A stretch of DNA of 5,038 nt from Anaerolineaceae bacterium (GTDB taxonomy: Bacteria; Chloroflexota; Anaerolineae; Anaerolineales; Anaerolineaceae), in the NCBI GenBank assembly GCA_003542325.1, contig DPKV01000209.1:1-5038 (forward strand), given 5' to 3'. Every line of letters starts with the position of its first letter. Position 1 is the stretch's first letter. This document shows, one piece after another, positions 1 through 5,038 of this stretch. The notes below the pieces were generated by a model. That model made no database searches. It worked only from the letters and a program-made list of their open reading frames with translations, and was not told where the DNA came from. Made by a program: the position numbers and the translations under genes.

Positions 1-51
1 ATGCCGGTAGACCTGGCCCTGGATGTCCTTATCGCGCGGTTAGCGGGTTAA
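1..51 (+). CDS. Possible 3' end of a rightward gene (partial, uncertain)
   Basis: Frame 1 is open from the left edge to a TAA at 49-51 and reads as a short amphipathic tail (…DLALDVLIARLAG). Of its 16 sense codons 11 end in G or C, as in the real genes of this window, and the stop lies 30 nt before the stop codon of the leftward membrane-protein gene, so a convergent pair would make sense. Against this, sixteen codons are too few to identify any family, frame 3 is also open here, and the stretch could equally be non-coding. The ATG at position 1 is probably chance, since a 16-residue gene with no visible upstream sequence cannot be judged. Confidence 0.25.
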   Translation: MPVDLALDVLIARLAG

Positions 52-81
52 ATTGCGCACATTACCCCCACGATAAACAGT

Positions 82-768
82 TCAAACTGTGTCCTTTGGT
101 TCATCCGGCGTCTGAAGTGTTTTAATCACTTTAATGGCCGTCCGGGTGCGAATATTGATAATCCAGGCCATAGAAATAAAAATCCACAACGGGGGAAGCA
201 GAATTGAAACCGCAGAGATCAACAGGCTGAGCGCTATTACCTTTAGCGCCACCAGCGGCTTTCGCATGACTATAATAAAACCGTTCCGGATGGCCAGGAT
301 AATTTTTTTCTCTTCTTGCAGCAATAAAATCGGAAAGCTGAATTGGTTGATGGCAATCCAAATGAGCAGGAAAACAACTGCGCCGGACAAAGCAAAGATG
401 GCCCAGGCCTGGTCCAGGTTGAAATAGAACCAGATATTCAACACCAGAACCGCTCCCAGGCCATAGACCAGCACCCCCCAACGGAGACTCAACCATCCAA
501 ATTTTTTGAACCCTTCCCACACCGTACCGCCGTCCGCACTGCCATCCTGGCTCATTTGCAGCACGGCATAATACAACCCACCCAGAGCGGGAAAGATCGT
601 CACAACGGGCAGGGAAAGCGCACACCAGACCAGATTTAACGTAAAATACGGTACAGCGTTGTAGTAGAAGTTAACAAACTTCTCCTTTAAATTGCGGGGC
701 TGGCGAAGATGGGCCTCTTCATCCCTGTCAAAGATCGGTTCAGTTTTTGGTTGGAATTCTTCCAGCAT
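82..768 (-). CDS. DUF624/YesL-like multi-pass membrane protein
   Basis: The product is a 228-residue integral membrane protein resembling the DUF624 (YesL-type) family, whose molecular function is not established; in Firmicutes its genes often sit near carbohydrate ABC transporters. A charged, cytoplasm-like N-terminus (residues 1-30) is followed by the family-like segment NLVWCALSLPVVTIFPALGG (about 45-64). Hydrophobic stretches lie near 41-69, 93-115, 121-150, 172-192 and 193-206, giving about five membrane spans, and the C-terminus is basic (RTRTAIKVIK). The ATG at 768-766 was chosen because a GGAG (777-774 on this strand) lies 5 nt ahead of it. In-frame alternatives are a GTG at 855 and an ATG at 798, which add 29 and 10 residues and lack an obvious ribosome site. 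The gene is divergent from the EEP enzyme gene, and no sugar transporter is visible in the window to support a role. Family assignment is from recalled motif style, not a search. Confidence 0.8.
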   Translation of the reverse strand: MLEEFQPKTEPIFDRDEEAHLRQPRNLKEKFVNFYYNAVPYFTLNLVWCALSLPVVTIFPALGGLYYAVLQMSQDGSADGGTVWEGFKKFGWLSLRWGVLVYGLGAVLVLNIWFYFNLDQAWAIFALSGAVVFLLIWIAINQFSFPILLLQEEKKIILAIRNGFIIVMRKPLVALKVIALSLLISAVSILLPPLWIFISMAWIINIRTRTAIKVIKTLQTPDEPKDTV

Positions 769-773
769 TTCAA

Positions 774-778
774 CTCCG
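774..778 (-). promoter_or_regulatory. Ribosome binding site deciding the start of the DUF624-like gene
   Basis: On the minus strand CGGAG is followed by five bases (TTGAA) and then ATG at 768-766. It is the only good Shine-Dalgarno match among the three possible starts (855, 798, 768), so it favours the shortest form of the protein. Confidence 0.6.
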
Positions 779-889
779 AGGGCTGGATTGAATTTCATTT
801 TACCATGACGGAATGGGCCGGTTTTGATGGGAATCAGGGCAATCACAAAGTACACCTAAGAGATTTCTGCATGCTATTGTCAATAAGCA

Positions 890-975
890 ACCCCATCCCC
901 AGCCCTTCCCCTATACCCTTCGGGTATTCCGCTTCGCTCCAGGGGAAGGGTGCCCGAAGGGCGGGAAGGGGTGCT
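890..975 (+). repeat. Structured intergenic repeat, copy A (nested hairpins)
   Basis: A nested palindrome. The main stem is CCCTTCCCCT (903-912) with AGGGGAAGGG (941-950), a perfect 10 bp. Inside it is a hairpin ATACCC/GGGTAT (913-918 / 922-927) with a TTC loop, then the spacer TCCGCTTCGCTCC (928-940). To the right is a second hairpin GCCC-GAA-GGGC (952-962). The outermost sequences ACCCCATCCC (890-899) and GGGAAGGGGT (963-972) can also pair, at 9 of 10 positions, closing the whole into a branched structure. It shares its stem and spacer with copies B and C downstream. It lies between two divergent genes, about 120 nt from the preferred start of the left one and 170 nt from that of the right one, so it is not placed to terminate either. 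It is most simply read as a member of a dispersed REP-like family. Confidence 0.75.
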
Positions 976-1068
976 TTATGGAGTGTACGGAATTTAATAA
1001 ACTGAAACAAATAACTTTACGATTGCCCTGCGATGGGTACGCACTGAGGGATAACATAGAGCGTTCAT

Positions 1069-1077
1069 TGGTATAAT
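1069..1077 (+). promoter_or_regulatory. Extended -10 promoter for the EEP enzyme gene
   Basis: The sequence TGGTATAAT matches the sigma70-type extended -10 consensus TGnTATAAT exactly. No good -35 hexamer is seen 16-18 nt upstream, which is tolerable for extended -10 promoters. Transcription would begin near 1084, giving a leader of about 59 nt to the ATG at 1143. The earlier in-frame ATG at 1092 would have only about 8 nt of leader. The call rests on consensus matching alone. Confidence 0.5.
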
Positions 1078-1142
1078 GAAAGCGCTATGGGATGTCAATC
1101 TTCTTCGTTTATGTCAAAGACTCAATCAGGCAAGGGCAGCTT

Positions 1143-2048
1143 ATGACCCCACTGACTCTACGGGTAGCCACCCTGAATATCAGCGGGGGAGAAAAGGCGT
1201 TTGAAGATTCCCAGAATGCGACCCGTCAATCGCGTCTGCAAGCTTTGAGACAGTTGGTCAAACAAATCGATCCCAGCGTGCTCTGCCTGCAGGAAGTCTC
1301 ACAATTTGTGGATGCGGATGGTGTTACCCACACCCTTTTGGATGAAATCAAGGAATCCGGCGGATATTTATCCGCCTATTTCGGCAAAACCGTATCCATG
1401 GATACCCATCTTCAGGTGAAAAAAGAAGTCATGGTCGAGGGAATTTTCAATGACTGGCAAAACTGGTCAAAAGGAAACGCCGTTTTATCCCGGATTCCTT
1501 TCGGCCGTTTGGGGAACCCTGAACAACCGGGCAAACCTCGGAATATTCCGCTCTATCAACCGCCTGTTTACCAGGGAAACCGGGATACGGAACCGCGATT
1601 TGCGGTCCTCACCCGACTGCAGCAACCGCCGCACCCATTCATTGCAACCCTCCACCTGACCACCCTGATGGGAGAACGGCATCCCCCTTTATCCCGGAAC
1701 AAGATCGAACTATCGCATCTCATGCGGGACCAGCAGGTCAGACAGCTTTTGGAACTGGTACAACAGCATATTTTGGAAACAGACCAGCCGTTCATCCTGA
1801 CGGGTGATTTCAACGCCCCGCGGCAGGAATTTTGCATTGCCCACCTGCTGGAATCAGAAAACCAATTCGTCCGGCTGAAGCCTGAAGAGGAAGTCTCAAG
1901 CCATGCCGGCATTTCGGAAGCCATTGACCACATTTTCTTTTATCCCCGCAAACGACTGGTTGATTATCGCTGCTGGATTGAAGCCAGCGACCTTGCCAGG
2001 CGCTCATCAGACCATCTCCCGGTGACCGCTGAAATCCAGATCAAATAA
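1143..2048 (+). CDS. Endonuclease/exonuclease/phosphatase (EEP) family hydrolase
   Basis: A 301-residue metal-dependent phosphoesterase of the EEP (DNase I / AP endonuclease / sphingomyelinase-like) superfamily. The expected active-site blocks appear in order: LRVATLNI with Asn12, LCLQEV with Glu51 (metal ligand), ATLHLTT with His171, TGDFNAP with Asp222 and Asn224, AIDHIFF with Asp262, and SSDHLPV with the Asp290-His291 pair. All the usual catalytic residues are therefore present and the domain is complete. No signal peptide or membrane segment is seen, so it is probably cytoplasmic. The start at 1143 is preferred because family homology begins within a few residues of it, AAGGG (1132-1136) lies 6 nt upstream, and the promoter at 1069-1077 leaves a normal leader; an ATG at 1092 would add 17 residues. 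Substrate cannot be told: nucleic acid, phospholipid head groups and inositol phosphates are all possible in this superfamily. The glmM-like gene follows 91 nt later on the same strand, so co-transcription is possible. Confidence 0.88.
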   Translation: MTPLTLRVATLNISGGEKAFEDSQNATRQSRLQALRQLVKQIDPSVLCLQEVSQFVDADGVTHTLLDEIKESGGYLSAYFGKTVSMDTHLQVKKEVMVEGIFNDWQNWSKGNAVLSRIPFGRLGNPEQPGKPRNIPLYQPPVYQGNRDTEPRFAVLTRLQQPPHPFIATLHLTTLMGERHPPLSRNKIELSHLMRDQQVRQLLELVQQHILETDQPFILTGDFNAPRQEFCIAHLLESENQFVRLKPEEEVSSHAGISEAIDHIFFYPRKRLVDYRCWIEASDLARRSSDHLPVTAEIQIK

Positions 2049-2139
2049 AATTCAGGAACACCTATCCAGGTCATTATCTTTGAGAGAGAGAACAGACCTT
2101 AAAACAAAATTATCCGTATGGACAGGAGTATTTAAGAAA

Positions 2140-3618
2140 ATGGAAACCCCTAAAAAACGACAGTATTTCGGGACGGACGGGGTGCGCGGCCATGTCGGCC
2201 AGACCCCACTTGTTCCTGAGTTCATCACCCGGCTGGGATATGCGGCCGGCGCAGTGCTATCGCGCACGGCTTCCCATCCGACATTTGTGATCGGTCGGGA
2301 CACCCGGCAATCCGGGCAGATGCTGCAAAGCGCGCTTACCACCGGTCTGCTGGCTGCCGGCACGACGGTCATCGATCTGGGCGTGATCACGACGCCAGGG
2401 GTTGCTTTCATGGTCAACAAGATCAATGCCGAGGCCGGTGTGGTCATCTCCGCCTCCCACAACCCAGTCAACGAGAACGGAATCAAGTTCTTTAATGCCC
2501 AATCGGAGAAACTGAGCGAGGAAATTGAACTGGAGATTGAGGTTTTGCTGGAAGGTCCTCTGGACTTGATCCAGGCTGAAGCCAGCCAGTTTGGCCGCAG
2601 GATCGACGGGGAAGATATGCGCGAGCTGTATGTCGACAACCTGGTCGATGAGCACAAAGGGCTTTCACTGCACGGGATAAAGCTGGTACTGGACTGTGCC
2701 AACGGGGCAGCATCCTGGTACGCACCGGAAGTGTTTTCACGGTTGGGGGCTGAAGTTGTTGTGATCCATGCCTCCCCGACCGGCACCAACATCAACGAAT
2801 GGTCCGGGTCGGAGCATGTCCGGCGTGAACCAGGCGACCTGACCACACTGATCCGGAAATTTGATGCCAATTTTGGCGTGGTCTTTGATGGCGATGCCGA
2901 CCGGGTGATCTTTGTCGATGAGAACGGGAACCTGGTGGATGGCGACCATATGCTGGCTATCCTGGCGGATTACTTCCATTCTCAGGGACGCCTGCTGGCG
3001 AATACCGTTGTCAGCACGACCATGCGCAACGGTGCGCTTGTGAACTACTTCGCTGAAAGGGATCTCCATTTCATCGAGACGTCCGTCGGCGACAAGTATG
3101 TGATGGCTGAACTGCAAGCTTTAATGGCGAAAGAACACCGACCGGACCAGATTGGCCTGGGCGGTGAACAGTCCGGGCATATCATCATCATGGATGGTGA
3201 ACATTCCACCGGGGACGGCATCCGATCAGGGATTTATCTCATCCGTACCTTTTTAGCCAGCGGCGCTGAAACGCTGGCGGAACTGGCCGACAGCATCCAC
3301 AAATACCCCCAGGTGATCGCTTCAGCCCGGGTGGCTGAAAAGATCGACCTCGAAACACTGGATCAGGTGCAGGCCCTGCAAGCTGCCATCGAAAAGGATC
3401 TGGTGGGTCTTACCCGGTTGAACCTGCGTTATTCCGGGACGGAACCCAAAGTCCGGCTGATGATGGAAGCGGACACCCGTCATACAGAAGCTGAATTGGC
3501 TGAAAAAGCCTTTGCCCTGTGTGAAGCGGTCCAGCAGGCCACCGGAACGCCGGATGGCAGTTTCCTTGAAGTGCTGAATGTCACCCGCGGCGGTCTGGTG
3601 CCCCGGCCTGAAAAGTAA
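2140..3618 (+). CDS. glmM: Phosphoglucosamine mutase (GlmM-type)
   Basis: A cytosolic alpha-D-phosphohexomutase that should interconvert glucosamine-6-phosphate and glucosamine-1-phosphate on the route to UDP-GlcNAc and peptidoglycan. The 492-residue product carries all four superfamily signatures: N-terminal YFGTDGVRG (9-17); the phosphoserine loop ISASHNP with catalytic Ser106; the metal loop DGDADR with Asp250, Asp252 and Asp254; the sugar loop GGEQSGH (341-347), whose EQSGH form is typical of GlmM; and the phosphate-binding loop RYSGTEPKVR (430-439). GDKYV (317-321) is also GlmM-like. It is longer than the usual ~445 residues, partly through a C-terminal tail (about 470-492) ending RGGLVPRPEK. 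The ATG at 2140 was chosen because AGGAG lies at 2124-2128 (a longish 11-nt spacing) and GlmM proteins begin just before the FGTDG motif; an in-frame TTG at 2080 would add 20 unsupported residues. A phosphomannomutase or phosphoglucomutase activity cannot be excluded, because family members overlap in specificity and RYSGTEP departs from the usual RPSGTEP. Confidence 0.9.
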   Translation: METPKKRQYFGTDGVRGHVGQTPLVPEFITRLGYAAGAVLSRTASHPTFVIGRDTRQSGQMLQSALTTGLLAAGTTVIDLGVITTPGVAFMVNKINAEAGVVISASHNPVNENGIKFFNAQSEKLSEEIELEIEVLLEGPLDLIQAEASQFGRRIDGEDMRELYVDNLVDEHKGLSLHGIKLVLDCANGAASWYAPEVFSRLGAEVVVIHASPTGTNINEWSGSEHVRREPGDLTTLIRKFDANFGVVFDGDADRVIFVDENGNLVDGDHMLAILADYFHSQGRLLANTVVSTTMRNGALVNYFAERDLHFIETSVGDKYVMAELQALMAKEHRPDQIGLGGEQSGHIIIMDGEHSTGDGIRSGIYLIRTFLASGAETLAELADSIHKYPQVIASARVAEKIDLETLDQVQALQAAIEKDLVGLTRLNLRYSGTEPKVRLMMEADTRHTEAELAEKAFALCEAVQQATGTPDGSFLEVLNVTRGGLVPRPEK

Positions 3619-3759
3619 GCTTAACCATACTCGGTACCCTCGGGTAAAATTAAATTTGTCCGGTTACAGGAAAACAAACAGAATGGAAAATTTTTTGATA
3701 CGTTGGAGTAAAATCGGATATTTTTTCATTCATAGTTAGTGAAGCATTAGGTTTGTTAA

Positions 3760-3832
3760 GGCTTCTCCTGGAGCAAAGCGGAACACCCGCAGGGTGTGAG
3801 GAGAAGCTGTCTACGCAGCGGACTGACGAGGT
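3760..3832 (-). repeat. Structured intergenic repeat, copy C (inverted orientation)
   Basis: Read on the minus strand, this element has a perfect 9-bp stem (GCTTCTCCT at 3761-3769 with AGGAGAAGC at 3799-3807), an inner hairpin (ACACCC/GGGTGT at 3783-3788 / 3792-3797) and the spacer TCCGCTTTGCTCC (3782-3770), which matches copy A at 12 of 13 positions. Beyond the stem is a flanking imperfect hairpin (3809-3823, GTC…GAC) and then ACCTCGTC (3832-3825), equivalent to ACCTCATC in copy B. Stem and inner-hairpin bases differ from copy A at three positions, each compensated by the partner base. It faces copy B as an inverted pair. Confidence 0.7.
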
Positions 3833-3849
3833 AAAAAGTTTGTAAAACA

Positions 3850-3931
3850 CACCTCATCCGGCACTTCGTGCCACCTTCCCCTAATCTCCTTCGGGGACTT
3901 CGTTGCATCGCTCCTCGAGGGGAAGGCTTTT
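3850..3931 (+). repeat. Structured intergenic repeat, copy B (possible terminator)
   Basis: In order: ACCTCATCC; a hairpin GGCAC-TTC-GTGCC (3860-3872); the main stem CCTTCCCCT (3874-3882) with AGGGGAAGG (3918-3926), a perfect 9 bp; and between the arms an inner hairpin TCTCC-TTC-GGGGA (3885-3897, one G-T pair) and a spacer ending ATCGCTCC (3907-3914), like the spacer of copies A and C. The right arm runs directly into CTTTT (3927-3931), so on the + strand it could act as a weak intrinsic terminator before the next gene, although the stem encloses a 35-nt branched loop and the U-tract is short. Confidence 0.72.
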
Positions 3932-4007
3932 GATTAATCTTTATGCCTAATACGTAAATGCAACTGTTATTAATTTGAAACCTATCAATATCTCACAAAA
4001 ATAGTGC

Positions 4008-4012
4008 GGAGG
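4008..4012 (+). promoter_or_regulatory. Ribosome binding site that fixes a TTG start
   Basis: GGAGG is followed by five T residues and then TTG at 4018-4020, an ideal spacing. The reading frame is closed upstream by an in-frame TGA at 3976-3978 with no ATG or GTG in between, and the next ATG (4069) has no comparable site. This supports TTG as the start codon of the downstream mutase. Confidence 0.7.
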
Positions 4013-4017
4013 TTTTT

Positions 4018-5038
4018 TTGACCCAAAAGACTATCAACTTTGACCTTTTAGACATCCCGGAATTTGGGATGACTTTCAATGCATTAAACCGGGACCTGAT
4101 TACTGCCGAGACACCGGAAGAGTGGGAACCGGCTGTCGCCGCCATGCACGCCTTTCTGGCTGTTCTGGACCAAAAACTCCTGTCTAATCCGGACCTCATT
4201 GCTCACGACCATGCCAACTCGTCCAGAGCCCTGAGCCTCCTGCTTACGGTCTGTGCAATCGGCACCCAGTACCGTTTGGAACAATTCAAGGCCAGGGACG
4301 CTGCCGGGCAGGAACGCCGCACCCTCATTGAGCGGGAATACTTCTCCCTGACCGGCACTCTCCGTCAGGAAGCGATTCGGTTGGCAAAACAATACCTGAC
4401 TGCGCCTGTCTTTGACAACATAAAGGAAGCCATCCAGTACGAAATCCTGCCCCTGCTTGATAGTATGGATTACCAACAGGACCCCCATCGCTGGATGCCC
4501 TATCGAGTGATCCAGATCGGGAACATTTACGAACGACTGTACAGTTTCCGGCTCCGCACCCATGACCCGCTTTTAATTGGCGACCAGCATGCACTCGGTT
4601 TGCTCCGCATGATCTATGACCGGAAATATTTACGATTCGGGACTTCCGGCGTGCGCGCACGCTGGGGTGCGGACTTCACCCAACGCCGGGCAACACAGGT
4701 CGTCCAGGCGGTCTGCGATTACCTGAATGACATTGACGTCCCTGATTTTGTGGGGCATGAAAACCTATCCGGGAAACGGATCATCATCGGTTATGATACC
4801 CGTCGGAACGCCGACCTTGTCGCCAAATGGACCGCCGAAGTCTGCCTGGGCAACGGTTTCGAGGTGGATTTTGCCAACCGTGACACACCTACGCCCGCCC
4901 TGGTGTACTACCTGACCGATTACCTCCCGGCGGACGAAGTAGCCGGATTACTGATCTGCACGGCCAGCCACAACCCGCCTGAATGGCAGGGGATCAAATT
5001 CAACCCCCGGCTGGGTTATCCGGCTCCTTCCAACGTGA
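4018..5038 (+). CDS. Alpha-D-phosphohexomutase (phosphoglucomutase-like), N-terminal part, with a ~200-residue extension
   Basis: The frame stays open from TTG 4018 to the right edge (340 codons plus one base), so the gene is cut by the window; the terminal TGA is in another frame. The mutase fold begins at LRFGTSGVRA (205-214), followed by IIIGYDTR (255-262), DTPTPAL, and the catalytic serine loop TASHNPPEWQGIKFN with Ser317. The pattern SHNPPE..GIKFN…G.PA..NV recalls bacterial Pgm of the E. coli type, suggesting glucose-6-phosphate/glucose-1-phosphate interconversion in the cytosol; phosphomannomutase remains possible because the metal and sugar loops lie beyond the window. Residues 1-203 precede the fold. 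They appear mostly helical, with no signal peptide, no clear membrane span and no motif I recognise; ordinary Pgm proteins have only about 35-50 residues there. Third-base composition looks the same across both parts. It lies 399 nt after the paralogous GlmM gene, with repeat copies C and B between. Confidence 0.85.
   Translation, partial: MTQKTINFDLLDIPEFGMTFNALNRDLITAETPEEWEPAVAAMHAFLAVLDQKLLSNPDLIAHDHANSSRALSLLLTVCAIGTQYRLEQFKARDAAGQERRTLIEREYFSLTGTLRQEAIRLAKQYLTAPVFDNIKEAIQYEILPLLDSMDYQQDPHRWMPYRVIQIGNIYERLYSFRLRTHDPLLIGDQHALGLLRMIYDRKYLRFGTSGVRARWGADFTQRRATQVVQAVCDYLNDIDVPDFVGHENLSGKRIIIGYDTRRNADLVAKWTAEVCLGNGFEVDFANRDTPTPALVYYLTDYLPADEVAGLLICTASHNPPEWQGIKFNPRLGYPAPSNV

Larger units (their letters stand above)
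3619..4017. other. AT-rich intergenic region between the two mutase genes
   Basis: This 399-nt stretch holds no convincing gene. Its right half is filled by repeat copies C and B. Its left part is AT-rich, with T6 runs at 3691-3696 and 3721-3726. A weak sigma70-like promoter may sit here: TTGATA (3695-3700), an 18-nt spacer and TATTTT (3719-3724), matching 9 of 12 consensus bases. If used, both hairpin elements would lie in the leader of the downstream mutase. A short inverted repeat, TACC/GGTA (3635-3638 / 3643-3646), lies 17 nt after the glmM stop but has no U-tract, so it is a poor terminator; it resembles the inner hairpin of copy A and could be a decayed fragment of that repeat. Confidence 0.5.

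Noticed and set aside
131..639. Open frames on both strands overlapping the DUF624-like gene
   Set aside because: They are shadows in other frames; only the 768-82 frame shows membrane segments and the family-like motif.
878..883. Perfect -35 hexamer TTGACA on the minus strand ahead of the DUF624-like gene
   Set aside because: No acceptable -10 hexamer lies 16-18 nt downstream (best match TCTTAG), so a promoter cannot be supported from sequence alone.
2052..2870. Long minus-strand open frame of 272 codons opposite glmM
   Set aside because: It is a shadow of the glmM frame: Ser/Thr/Pro-rich, low-complexity translation without any domain, opposite a gene whose motifs are all intact.
3635..3646. 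TACC/GGTA inverted repeat after glmM as its terminator
   Set aside because: The stem is only 4 bp with good pairing and no U-tract follows, so it is too weak to call.
3650..3850. Minus-strand 66-codon open frame between the two mutase genes
   Set aside because: It runs straight through repeat copy C and the AT-rich flank, with no ribosome site or recognisable product.
890..3931. The three hairpin repeats as a CRISPR array
   Set aside because: There are only three copies, they are thousands of bases apart or inverted, have no regular spacers, and are long nested palindromes.
4084..4660. Minus-strand open frames of 159 and 111 codons opposite the second mutase
   Set aside because: The plus-strand frame here is continuous with a recognisable mutase domain and has the better ribosome site. 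The reverse translations show no family features.
5036..5038. TGA at the right edge as the stop codon of the second mutase
   Set aside because: The gene's frame reads GTG at 5035-5037 and continues; the TGA is one base out of frame, and the mutase domain would be missing its metal, sugar and phosphate loops.

Overview
The window looks like a bacterial chromosome of moderate GC content, most likely from Chloroflexota (Anaerolineae-like). This is an inference from the gene set and protein style (a DUF624/YesL-type membrane protein, a GlmM-like mutase with a long C-terminus, a second phosphohexomutase) and from structured intergenic repeats. No rRNA, tRNA or taxonomic marker is present to confirm it.

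Layout, left to right. (1) Positions 1-51 may hold the last codons of a rightward gene that began before the window. (2) A leftward gene (768 to 82) encodes a small multi-pass membrane protein of the DUF624/YesL type. (3) A divergent intergenic region (769-1142) contains a large nested-hairpin repeat (copy A) and an extended -10 promoter pointing right. (4) A rightward endonuclease/exonuclease/phosphatase (EEP) family enzyme spans 1143-2048. (5) A GlmM-type phosphoglucosamine mutase spans 2140-3618, on the same strand after a 91-nt gap. (6) A 399-nt AT-rich intergenic region carries two more copies of the repeat (C and B) in inverted orientation. (7) A second alpha-D-phosphohexomutase starts at a TTG codon (4018) and runs off the right end. 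It resembles phosphoglucomutase (Pgm) around the catalytic serine but has about 200 extra residues ahead of the mutase fold. The TGA that closes the window is out of frame with this gene.

The two mutases belong to one superfamily and supply neighbouring branches of sugar-phosphate metabolism: GlcN-6-P to GlcN-1-P for peptidoglycan and UDP-GlcNAc, and probably Glc-6-P to Glc-1-P for glycogen or nucleotide sugars. Nothing in the sequence links the EEP enzyme or the membrane protein to that chemistry beyond proximity.

The two most unusual things here are a family of three palindromic intergenic elements, whose arms and inner hairpins differ between copies by paired, compensating changes, and the unrecognised N-terminal region of the second mutase.
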